This document shows positions 1 through 5,410 of a stretch of 5,410 bases of DNA, piece after piece. A program made the position numbers and the translations under genes. The stretch is from Candidatus Troglogloeales bacterium (GTDB lineage: Bacteria > Nitrospirota > Nitrospiria > SBBL01 > SBBT01). The DNA is taken from positions 1-5,410 of the forward strand of contig SBBT01000177.1 in the NCBI GenBank assembly GCA_005239595.1. The letters are read 5' to 3'. Under the pieces are notes generated by a model. It did not search any database. It was given only the letters and a program-made list of their open reading frames with translations, and was not told the DNA's origin. Positions within the stretch are counted from its first letter, which is position 1; the number at the start of each line of letters is the position of its first letter.

Positions 1-37
1 CCCAGAAACAGCCGGCGGCGAACGTCGCTTTTTCCAT
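1..37 (-). CDS. msrA: Peptide methionine sulfoxide reductase MsrA, N-terminal fragment (gene runs off the window)
   Basis: Only the first 12 complete codons are present, reading MEKATFAAGCFW, followed by the first base of a probable Gly codon. The GCFWG motif near the N-terminus is the active-site signature of MsrA, and Cys10 would be the catalytic cysteine that reduces methionine-S-sulfoxide in proteins and free methionine. The N-terminus is short with no signal peptide, which fits the usual cytoplasmic form. The start ATG overlaps the trmI stop codon by one base (TAATG), and an AGGA-type ribosome binding site lies in the last codons of trmI, so the gene is probably translationally coupled to trmI. 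The rest of the protein, including the resolving cysteines, is outside the window, so completeness cannot be judged. The motif and its position are seen directly; the family assignment follows from them. Confidence 0.88.
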   Translation of the reverse strand, partial: MEKATFAAGCFW

Positions 38-819
38 TATGGTCCTCGCTTTACTTTACGGGCAGTGGTGATGAAACCGGAGTGGGCAACCATGCGATGG
101 TCTGGCCGGACGCTCCGTCCGTCAATATTCCACCCCCGTAGCAGCGTTTCAAAGGTAGAGATCCATTCAAAGGCGGGTTCTTGCCGAAGCACCTCGACGA
201 CCCTTTCAACCTGTGGAACGGTTGGGAGGAACGACAAGAATATCCCGCCGTCGCGTAATTTTAGCGCCGCGTGCGGGACGACTTGATGCGGTTCTGGAAG
301 GTCTAAGACAATCCGATCGATCGCATCTTCGGCGATTCCCTGATAAATGTTGTTGGGCTGAATGCACAGACGATCCGTCGGCCCCAAATACGCCTCTATG
401 TTTTTTGCCGCCCGTCTGGCAAAATCTTCCCTGATTTCATAGCTGATGACTTTCCCTTTTTCACCGACCGCTTGCAGTAGGGCGAGCGTCAACGCGCCGG
501 AACCAATTCCCGCCTCGACGACCGTTGCGCCAGGATAGATATCGGCCCACATCAAAATCAGCGCCAAATCTTTTGGATAGAGGATCTGGGCCCCGCGCGG
601 CATATGAAGAGTGAACTCCGCCAGAGTCGGCCGTATGGCAAAAAGACGTGATCCTCTGGATAAGACCACTTCTCTCCCTTCTTCCTGACCGATTAAATCG
701 TTATGCGCCAATTTCTCGCCGTTAAATTGGAATGTCGCGCCGGCCTTCAATGTCAACGGGTATGTCTGATCTTTCAGGTTGACCAGATGAATTATATCGC
801 CTGATGCCAATGGCCTCAT
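37..819 (-). CDS. trmI: tRNA (adenine-58-N1)-methyltransferase, TrmI family
   Basis: A class I SAM-dependent methyltransferase predicted to methylate N1 of A58 in the T-loop of tRNA; family members act as cytoplasmic homotetramers. The 260-aa reading from the ATG at 819 has the family's layout and length. Residues 1-65 form a small N-terminal beta domain opening with SGDIIHLV. A conserved linker RGAQILYPKD lies at 75-84. SAM motif I, EAGIGSGALT, is at 102-111, with the acidic ribose-binding residue in YEIR (Glu128) and the catalytic-region motif DLPEP at 173-177. The C-terminal signature RPDHRMVAHSGF spans 238-249. Two positions differ from the common form: DLPEPW is DLPEPH here, and GHTG is AHSG. 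The frame opens further upstream with a GTG at 873, but that codon has no Shine-Dalgarno sequence and the extra 18 residues do not look like the family N-terminus. The gene is followed by msrA with a one-base overlap. Family assignment is firm; position specificity is inferred from the family. Confidence 0.93.
   Translation of the reverse strand: MRPLASGDIIHLVNLKDQTYPLTLKAGATFQFNGEKLAHNDLIGQEEGREVVLSRGSRLFAIRPTLAEFTLHMPRGAQILYPKDLALILMWADIYPGATVVEAGIGSGALTLALLQAVGEKGKVISYEIREDFARRAAKNIEAYLGPTDRLCIQPNNIYQGIAEDAIDRIVLDLPEPHQVVPHAALKLRDGGIFLSFLPTVPQVERVVEVLRQEPAFEWISTFETLLRGWNIDGRSVRPDHRMVAHSGFITTARKVKRGP
43..47 (-). promoter_or_regulatory. Ribosome binding site of msrA inside the trmI C-terminus
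   Basis: The minus strand reads GAGGA and then five bases to the ATG at 37. The site lies within the Arg-Gly-Pro codons that end trmI, so ribosomes finishing trmI would be delivered directly to the msrA start. Confidence 0.65.
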
Positions 820-823
820 TCTA

Positions 824-828
824 CCCTT
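824..828 (-). promoter_or_regulatory. Ribosome binding site supporting the trmI start at 819
   Basis: The minus strand reads AAGGG, then TAGA, then ATG. The four-base spacing is short but acceptable. No purine-rich site precedes the alternative GTG at 873, so this site favours the shorter 260-aa protein. Confidence 0.5.
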
Positions 829-863
829 TAACCCAGACGGAGAAAAAGATAACTGTCGGGGAG

Positions 864-872
864 AAGATAGCA
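864..872 (-). promoter_or_regulatory. Possible extended -10 promoter for trmI
   Basis: The minus strand carries TGC followed by TATCTT, which resembles an extended -10 element (TGn plus TATAAT with two mismatches). No good -35 box sits at 16-18 bases; a TTGTAG lies about 21 bases upstream. Transcription from here would start near 857, between the GTG at 873 and the ATG at 819, which agrees with the shorter trmI start. This is inferred from a short motif only. Confidence 0.3.
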
Positions 873-1125
873 CAGAACAGGCTTACATGACTACAACTAG
901 CCGAGAAACTCCGGCAGACTGTAATCATTTAGACGTAATCTGGCATTCTTGGGCTCCCTAAACCGCCATGGGAAAATAATCTGTGGTTTGTTAGACCGCG
1001 TTGACGGGCTTCTTCTTGCCGGCCCAGACATGACCGAAAGCGCTATGGAGAGACCCAGAAATTTAAGTTCAAACTGATTTCAGAAAAGAGAAGCGCTTTT
1101 GAATGTGTACAAACTTGGATTTCAT

Positions 1126-1155
1126 TTGACAGGCAATGCACGAGCCACTTTTAAC
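1126..1155 (+). promoter_or_regulatory. Promoter-like site on the plus strand (TTGACA, 18 bp, TTTAAC)
   Basis: A perfect sigma-70 -35 hexamer, TTGACA, lies at 1126-1131. A weaker -10-like TTTAAC (four of six matches) follows at 1150-1155 after an 18-bp spacer. It points towards the 3' end of the barrel gene, and no plus-strand gene follows. It could produce a noncoding or antisense transcript, be a relic of a mobile element, or be chance in AT-rich DNA. Confidence 0.25.
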
Positions 1156-1192
1156 TGCTATTTTTTGAATCACTATGGGATGTCATTCCCGA

Positions 1193-1220
1193 GGGGAAAA
1201 AAGGGTCTTGTAATCAAATA
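1193..1220. repeat. Possible end of a REP-transposase (RAYT-like) element next to the helix-turn-helix remnant
   Basis: The plus strand carries GGGG, an A-run, and then GGGTCTTGTAATC immediately beyond the TGA of the remnant. From memory, terminal sequences of these elements in several bacterial groups read like GGGGTCAGGTCTTG, so this looks like a degenerate copy. It is a single instance without a matching partner in the window, so the call depends on recollection and position. Confidence 0.3.
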
Positions 1221-1303
1221 CATTCGTTTCTTTCACTCCTCCTTAAACGACAGCTGACCGTCGCGTAGTGTACCCCAAGATGCTCGGCGATTTCTCTCAA
1301 AAG
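1214..1303 (-). pseudogene. Remnant of the C-terminal helix-turn-helix of a REP-associated/Y1-type transposase
   Basis: On the minus strand a short frame ending in TGA at 1214-1216 reads REIAEHLGVHYATVS and continues CRLRRSERNECI. This is a clear helix-turn-helix: 'EIAEHLGVHYATVS' has the helix, the Gly turn and the recognition-helix pattern. From memory, it matches the C-terminal DNA-binding tail of bacterial REP-associated tyrosine transposases, where the usual continuation is 'TVSR..RR.E'. Here a Cys sits where Arg is normal, and the HUH catalytic domain that should precede it is missing. The upstream sequence in this frame is short, unlike a transposase, and runs back into the stop codon of the barrel gene. 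There is no start codon or ribosome binding site of its own. I therefore read it as a decayed fragment, not an expressed small protein. No search could be run. Confidence 0.6.
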
Positions 1304-1375
1304 ACAAAATGTCGGTACATTACATTCTCTTCTGGGGTTTTGTGAGGGACAGCCACATTTCCTTCGAACCTTCAC

Positions 1376-2566
1376 CTAGAAATATCGGGATAGGCCGATT
1401 TGGAGATAATCGTCTTTTCGGAATCCCGCAGAAGGATCGTCTTGGGGTATTTCAGAGAAGGCGCGTCCCTCAACAACCAGCTTCCACCGACCTTTGAGCC
1501 TCCGGCTTCCCTCCAAATTGAAAAACTGAGCACCGCTTTTTCGATCGACAATGACCCCGAAGAGGGCTTCCGCGCTTTGGGCATCGTTGAAGGCCAGCCG
1601 GAGACCGACCATGACGTCGTCCTGAAACGGAGCCGTATCCCGGCGATCATCGTAGAGGTATTCGCTCAAAAAACCGAGGTCGATTCCCGATCCTACGAGA
1701 TTGCCAAGGGTGTATTCAAAGCCGCCGGTTGCGGCAAAGAAGTCCTCCCCGAAAACGGTACGCTCCCAACGATGAATCGCCTCGAGTTTGAAGAGCCACC
1801 GCCCTGTGGTCTGCTGAATATCCAACCCCGTTTGATGAATGAGAAAATAGTGGGGGATCAGAACTGGCCGTCCAGTGTTATCCCTCCTCGGCTCAAGGCG
1901 CGGTTCGCGGCCGGTGCCATAAAAATGGGAAAGGCCCAGGTCGAAGCCGCCCATCGTTTTCTCCACACGGATGGCAAGGTCGATATGGTTGCGGCCCCGG
2001 CGTGAGTCAAACTCGGCTTGGTTGGTATCGACAACCAGCGGCGTTCTTAACCGTCCCTCGCGTCCTGGAAATGTCCGCTCCCGAAACCCGGGCAGAACGA
2101 AGAGATTGACTGTCCCCCAATCTTGAAGCAAGGCGAGGTTGATCATCGGCTGCCCCAGTTTTTCCTCTCCATCGATATTCTCAACCAGGTCGGTCTGGTT
2201 GATGATGTCGACAAGATGTTGGGACTCCGTCACCCCCCAAAAGACCTGTCGAATGCCGACTCGCCATTCGTGCCCCTCCCCAATCCGAACGTAGGCCAAC
2301 TCTCGAATGTCAACGTGGCGGCGTTCAGGATCGAACCGCTCCCATCGGACGAATGGGGTGAAGATCAGGCGCTCTTTGTCGTTACTCCATGCATGGTAAA
2401 ACTCCGGCTGCAGGACGAGAGAGGGATAAAACGTGTGTCCATCCGAGGCGAGAGGAGAGTGGGGAAACACACACGATTCCACCGAGAGATGTCCGGTCCA
2501 CTCGGCCGCGTGAGCCGACCCCGCCCACAGAACACAGAGAACGTAGACCGCTTTTTTGAGCATCAC
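1376..2566 (-). CDS. Outer-membrane beta-barrel protein associated with an RND permease and a LolA-like protein
   Basis: A 396-aa protein with a classical signal peptide: Lys4-Lys5, a hydrophobic core at 6-16 and a likely cleavage after AHA at residue 20. The mature part alternates polar and hydrophobic/aromatic residues in short amphipathic strands separated by charged turns. It ends DDYLQIGLSRYF, with the terminal Phe expected of a BamA-dependent barrel. Striking conserved-looking segments are FWGVTESQHLVDIINQTD (109-126), KLGQPM (136-141) and LPGFRERTFPG (158-168). I recall these from uncharacterised proteins encoded beside MMPL/LolA-like pairs, but know no named function. It is the last gene of the operon, nine bases after the LolA-like gene. 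The start is GTG at 2566, seven bases after AGGA, with ATG as the next codon (2563) as an alternative. The likely role is the outer-membrane partner or receptor of the export system, inferred from location and context. A channel role is not shown. Confidence 0.8.
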   Translation of the reverse strand: MMLKKAVYVLCVLWAGSAHAAEWTGHLSVESCVFPHSPLASDGHTFYPSLVLQPEFYHAWSNDKERLIFTPFVRWERFDPERRHVDIRELAYVRIGEGHEWRVGIRQVFWGVTESQHLVDIINQTDLVENIDGEEKLGQPMINLALLQDWGTVNLFVLPGFRERTFPGREGRLRTPLVVDTNQAEFDSRRGRNHIDLAIRVEKTMGGFDLGLSHFYGTGREPRLEPRRDNTGRPVLIPHYFLIHQTGLDIQQTTGRWLFKLEAIHRWERTVFGEDFFAATGGFEYTLGNLVGSGIDLGFLSEYLYDDRRDTAPFQDDVMVGLRLAFNDAQSAEALFGVIVDRKSGAQFFNLEGSRRLKGRWKLVVEGRAFSEIPQDDPSAGFRKDDYLQIGLSRYF

Positions 2567-2573
2567 TCGCGTA

Positions 2574-2577
2574 TCCT
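2574..2577 (-). promoter_or_regulatory. Ribosome binding site of the barrel gene overlapping the upstream stop codon
   Basis: The minus strand reads TAGGA: the TAG that ends the LolA-like gene shares its A and G with the AGGA motif. Spacing is seven bases to the GTG at 2566 and ten to the ATG at 2563, which slightly favours GTG. Confidence 0.55.
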
Positions 2578-3352
2578 ACCGCACCCGTTTTAGCCCCTCC
2601 GGAGTAAAGTCGGATCCGTTCAGCCCGACTCTAAACTGGTAATCGCTCCATACCAGCCGGCTGCTTTTGCCATTTTGATGATTCACCATCAGCATTTCAC
2701 CGGGCCGCCAATACCGGTCGAGATATTTCCGGTATCCGTGAAAGGTAAGCCGTTTTAGAAGGGTATCTTTCCGGTCGTAATAGTCGACCTTCCTCACCCG
2801 GTATTCGGCCTTGTCGATTAAGACCTGCTGGCGTTTGTAGCCCGAATAGCGATCCGTCGGATATCGTTCGACCTTAAAACAATCATTCCCCTCATACGGC
2901 TCGTCCCCAATATAGTTGTAGGTATATTTTTCCACCTCCTGAGAGGCGATATCTTCGTAAGCAAACTCGCTCCCCATAAACGAACCCGACTTATCGGCAG
3001 CCGCGATCCGTTTGACGCGCTTTAAGGCAGGCAGAAAGAGCCACTGATCATCGGCTGCTGTCTTGTGGCTAAAGGTGAGGAGCGCGGTCCCTTTGATATC
3101 GGCGGGGTCATTGAAGATGGAGAGGCTTTTATCGCCATCGGTTGGCGTTTCGATTGTTCGGATTTGAATCTCCCGCCGACTCTCTTCCCCATGACGATTG
3201 CGGAGGATCATCTGCATATGAACAGTGAAATCGCCAAATCCGTCCTCGCGACGTTGGACTTCTTGGGCAATGGAACGCCCCTGCTCCTCGGGTGTCTCCG
3301 CGATGGCAACGGCTTGGAGTAAAAGTGTGAACGCTACGAATAATCGGATCAT
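2576..3352 (-). CDS. Periplasmic LolA-like outer membrane lipoprotein-sorting protein (PF17131 type)
   Basis: A 258-aa protein with a signal peptide (hydrophobic 4-17, probable cleavage AIA|ET after residue 18) and no lipobox, hence a soluble periplasmic protein. The core matches the LolA-like family that accompanies RND/MMPL permeases: FNDPADIKGTALLTF at 80-94, DDQWLFLPALKRVKRI at 101-116 and SGSFMGSEFAYEDI at 122-135. A repeating beta-strand pattern then runs to the C-terminus (YRVRKVDYYDRK, 184-195; MLMVNHQNGKSSRLVW, 220-235). Family members are expected to fold as an incomplete beta-barrel with a hydrophobic groove, as in LolA and LolB, and to carry a lipid or acyl group. It is not LolA itself: it is longer and sits in a permease operon with no other Lol genes. 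It starts 11 bases after the permease, behind a strong AGGAGG site, and is followed nine bases later by the barrel gene. The natural cargo is unknown. Confidence 0.88.
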   Translation of the reverse strand: MIRLFVAFTLLLQAVAIAETPEEQGRSIAQEVQRREDGFGDFTVHMQMILRNRHGEESRREIQIRTIETPTDGDKSLSIFNDPADIKGTALLTFSHKTAADDQWLFLPALKRVKRIAAADKSGSFMGSEFAYEDIASQEVEKYTYNYIGDEPYEGNDCFKVERYPTDRYSGYKRQQVLIDKAEYRVRKVDYYDRKDTLLKRLTFHGYRKYLDRYWRPGEMLMVNHQNGKSSRLVWSDYQFRVGLNGSDFTPEGLKRVR

Positions 3353-3358
3353 CTTTCT

Positions 3359-3364
3359 CCTCCT
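3359..3364 (-). promoter_or_regulatory. Strong ribosome binding site of the LolA-like gene, overlapping the permease stop codon
   Basis: The minus strand reads TAAGGAGGAGAAAG and then ATG. The final A of the permease TAA is the first base of a perfect AGGAGG, six bases before the start. The carrier is thus predicted to be translated efficiently and linked to termination of the permease. Confidence 0.8.
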
Positions 3365-5410
3365 TATGCTTCCACCTGAGAAGTAACCCTGGATTCCATA
3401 CCCTCCCGCTTTCCGTCGAGCTGCATCAGCAGGGGCGCCAGCAACAGGAAGTCGGCCAACAGGGCCAGGGTAAATATGAGCACCGTCAACGCCCCCAGAC
3501 TGGAGTTTAATTTGAACGCGGAAAAGGTCAGCACGCTAAAGCCGGCCACCAGAATAAGGGTGGTCGATAACAGCGCTCCTCCAACGTGCGAGAAGGCATA
3601 GCGGATCGCCGCCTCCGTCTCCATCTCCTCCTCCCGTTTTGCGTGAAGATAATGGTTCAAAAAGTGGATCGTATCATCGACCACGATTCCGAGCGTCATC
3701 GAGAATACCACCGATAACGCAAGGCCAACCTCGCCGATGAACAGTCCCCAAATGCCAAATGCCATGCCGGCCGGGACCAGATTGGGGATCAAACTGATCG
3801 CCCCGATTTTCAGACTTCGAAAGGTGAAAATCATCGTCCCGGAAATGAGCAGGATGCCAACCATGCTGCCATTGATCATGCTTCGGATATTGCGCTGACC
3901 GAGATGGGCAAACATCAGCGCAGGCCCGGTTCCTTGCGCGGTCATTCCCACGGGGAGATGGTCACGAAGCCACTGCTGTGCAGAATCTTCCATAGCCAAG
4001 ATCTCCTTGGAGGTCAGGTTTTTAAGGGTGACAACCACTCGGCTGGCCGACTGGTCGACGTTGATCTGATCATTTAAGTCCAGACCAAACGGGAGCGAAA
4101 GCTCATAGAGCAGCAGGTACTGGGCCGCCAGCGCGCGATCGTCGGGAACCCGATACCAGGCCGGATCATCCCCGTGTATGTTTTTGTTCAACCGTTTCAT
4201 GGTGTCTGCCAGGGTATTTACATGAACAACACCCGGCTGCCTCTGATACCATCGCGCAAACGCATCGAGTTGATTGAGGTACTCTGGTGACGCAATGCCG
4301 CCGTTTTCCGGCGTGCTCATGGAATAGTGTATTTCGTAGATCCCTCCCAAATGGTCCACGGTAAAATCGGTGGCCCGCCGAAAATCAACCCGCTCGTCAA
4401 AGTAGCGGACATATTGGTCATTCAGCTCATTTAACGGGATTAAGGCAAACAAGACCAGCGTGGCGATGGAAGTTCCCCAGAGGAGCGATTTGCGACGTCT
4501 CACAATAAAATCGCCCAGCCGGTCAATCGGGAGGCTCTTTGAATCTTGGGAGGCTGGGACCTGAACGGGAATGACTGCCATGAACGCGGGCAGAAAAAAG
4601 ATGGAATAGATCAAGGCGACCAGCACGCCGAGCGTCGCGTAGTTACCGAGATCGCGAAAGGGAGGAACCTCGCTGAAATTCATCGTCAGAAAACCGACCG
4701 CGTCGGTGAGGCTGGTGAAGATAATCGGCCAGATATTCATCGAAAGGCTTTCGATGAGGGCGTCGTGACGATTTAGTCCCCGACGCATTCCCTGAAACAT
4801 CGACACAAGGATATGCATGGTGTCGGCCACGGCCAAGGTGAGAACAATGCTAGGCATGGCGGCGGAGGGTGGGGTGAAGTGCAGCCCCATCCAACCCAAA
4901 AGCCCCACGGTAGTGATAACAGAAAATGCGGTAATCAGGAGAACCGCCACCGTTCCCGCGACCGATCGGAGCGTGAGGAACGTCACGAGTAAAATAATCC
5001 CATAGACGATCGGCGCCAGGGTCTCGATATCCTTCTGAGAATATTCACCAAAGGCGTTATCCATGATCACACCGCCGGTCAGGTAGAAATCGATTTCGGG
5101 ATAAAGACGCCGGGCTTGCTCCATTAGCTTTCGGGCTGCATCGGTTACCTGTGCAGGGGCGTCAAAGCTCTTTTCCGGAAGAAGAACCGTTACGTAAACC
5201 CCCGTAACATGAGCGGAAGGGGAGATCAGCCGGTTGAGGAGCAGCGGTTCTTGAAGGGCAATCTCTTTGATCTTCGCCAGTTCCTTATCCGAAAGGGAGC
5301 GGGGATTCTCAACCAGATTGCGAACGACAAGGTCCTCGCCCTCGGCAGAGGTGTGCTGAAAGTTTACAATCGAATCGACCCGTCGGACATAAGGCATCTG
5401 CCAGGATTGC
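3364..5410 (-). CDS. RND-superfamily permease of the MMPL/HpnN-like predicted exporter class (COG1033 type), 5' end outside the window
   Basis: An inner-membrane permease, truncated by the window edge. The frame is open upstream of the Met codon at 5397 (reading QSWQ before it), so that Met is internal. About 680 residues are seen. Numbering from that Met, a periplasmic porter loop spans 1-125 and membrane segments lie at about 127-171 (two), 182-203, 224-240, 255-278 and 304-321. A second periplasmic loop covers 322-508, and five further segments lie at about 511-527, 531-556, 562-582, 607-627 and 636-660. Counting the missing first segment this gives the 12-helix two-fold repeat of RND proteins. 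The proton-relay acids are visible: ADTMH (Asp192) in the fourth helix and VDDTIHFL (Asp574/Asp575) in the tenth. Relatives of this class have about 770-800 residues, so roughly 100 are missing, including helix 1. The class includes exporters of hopanoids, mycolates and other lipids. With the LolA-like and barrel genes next to it, lipid or lipoprotein export is the best inference; the substrate is unknown. Confidence 0.88.
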   Translation of the reverse strand, partial: QSWQMPYVRRVDSIVNFQHTSAEGEDLVVRNLVENPRSLSDKELAKIKEIALQEPLLLNRLISPSAHVTGVYVTVLLPEKSFDAPAQVTDAARKLMEQARRLYPEIDFYLTGGVIMDNAFGEYSQKDIETLAPIVYGIILLVTFLTLRSVAGTVAVLLITAFSVITTVGLLGWMGLHFTPPSAAMPSIVLTLAVADTMHILVSMFQGMRRGLNRHDALIESLSMNIWPIIFTSLTDAVGFLTMNFSEVPPFRDLGNYATLGVLVALIYSIFFLPAFMAVIPVQVPASQDSKSLPIDRLGDFIVRRRKSLLWGTSIATLVLFALIPLNELNDQYVRYFDERVDFRRATDFTVDHLGGIYEIHYSMSTPENGGIASPEYLNQLDAFARWYQRQPGVVHVNTLADTMKRLNKNIHGDDPAWYRVPDDRALAAQYLLLYELSLPFGLDLNDQINVDQSASRVVVTLKNLTSKEILAMEDSAQQWLRDHLPVGMTAQGTGPALMFAHLGQRNIRSMINGSMVGILLISGTMIFTFRSLKIGAISLIPNLVPAGMAFGIWGLFIGEVGLALSVVFSMTLGIVVDDTIHFLNHYLHAKREEEMETEAAIRYAFSHVGGALLSTTLILVAGFSVLTFSAFKLNSSLGALTVLIFTLALLADFLLLAPLLMQLDGKREGMESRVTSQVEA

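Larger units (their letters stand above)
820..1375. other. Intergenic spacer of about 550 bp without an intact gene
   Basis: No open reading frame here has coding character on either strand. Hand counts give about 38% GC at 1081-1140 and 42% at 1141-1200, against 62% at 3421-3480 in the permease gene and 55% at 1681-1740 in the barrel gene. The spacer separates the 3' end of the envelope operon from trmI. Its contents are a transposase-like helix-turn-helix remnant (about 1214-1303), sequences resembling element ends on both sides of it, an isolated TTGACA site (1126) and the trmI promoter region. I saw no GC-rich hairpin followed by a T-run on the minus strand, so termination of the upstream operon is unexplained. 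Weak inverted repeats (for example GGGA/TCCC around 1177-1190 and CGAC/GTCG around 1248-1263) are too short to call. Confidence 0.7.

Noticed and set aside
820..873. N-terminal extension of trmI from GTG at 873
   Set aside because: It lacks a Shine-Dalgarno sequence, the added residues are unlike the family, and the best promoter-like -10 lies inside it.
1081..1105. AAGCGCTT palindrome, with a related AAGCGCT at 1038-1044, as a possible operator pair
   Set aside because: The motif is short, occurs without dyad extension and is not located at a promoter I can support.
1170..1205. GGGA/TCCC inverted repeat followed by a G/A-rich run as a terminator
   Set aside because: The stem is only four base pairs and the adjoining homopolymer does not give a proper hairpin plus T-run on either strand.
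1214..1375. Frame remains open for 53 codons after the barrel stop codon and includes the helix-turn-helix, suggesting readthrough or a fusion
   Set aside because: The barrel protein ends in a proper C-terminal beta-signal (RYF), so its TAG is the real end. The first 25 codons afterwards look non-coding, and a cytoplasmic DNA-binding tail on an exported barrel makes no sense.
1400..2005. 201-aa plus-strand open frame
   Set aside because: It lies entirely antisense to the barrel gene, has no ribosome binding site or recognisable motif, and the minus-strand frame has a signal peptide, barrel pattern and operon fit.
2123..2593. 156-aa plus-strand open frame
   Set aside because: Antisense shadow of the N-terminal half of the barrel gene; the composition is Pro/Arg-rich without domain character.
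5395..5397. Met codon as the start of the RND permease
   Set aside because: The frame stays open to the window edge, no ribosome binding site precedes it, and helix 1 plus about 100 residues of the family would be missing.

Overview
The window looks like chromosomal DNA from a Gram-negative bacterium of moderate GC content. Genes are about 55-60% GC where I hand-counted, and the central spacer is nearer 40%. The Gram-negative call rests on two proteins with signal peptides, one of them an outer-membrane beta-barrel ending in Phe, and on an RND permease. The lineage is uncertain. A bacterial TrmI-type tRNA m1A58 methyltransferase, absent from E. coli and typical of Thermus, Aquifex, Actinobacteria and several deep-branching lineages, argues against an enteric-type gammaproteobacterium. 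A Nitrospirota- or Deltaproteobacteria-like source is my guess, held with low confidence.

All recognised genes lie on the minus strand, so transcription runs from high to low coordinates, in two blocks. Block A (5410 to 1376) is a tight three-gene operon. It encodes an RND/MMPL-superfamily permease (5' end outside the window), a periplasmic LolA-like protein of the 'outer membrane lipoprotein-sorting' type, and an outer-membrane beta-barrel protein. Spacers are 11 and 9 nt, and each upstream stop codon is built into or overlaps the next Shine-Dalgarno sequence. Together the three products would supply an inner-membrane pump, a periplasmic lipid-binding carrier and an outer-membrane component. 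I infer a trans-envelope export or lipid-trafficking route with an unknown substrate.

Block B (819 to 1) holds trmI followed by msrA (peptide methionine sulfoxide reductase). The two genes share the TAATG stop/start overlap. Only the first 12 codons of msrA, up to the catalytic GCFW motif, are inside the window.

The roughly 550-bp AT-richer spacer between the blocks (820-1375) has no intact gene. It holds a decayed C-terminal helix-turn-helix fragment resembling REP-associated (Y1-type) transposases, with flanking sequences that look like the ends of such elements. It also contains an isolated plus-strand TTGACA promoter-like site and a likely trmI promoter. I saw no convincing rho-independent terminator in it.
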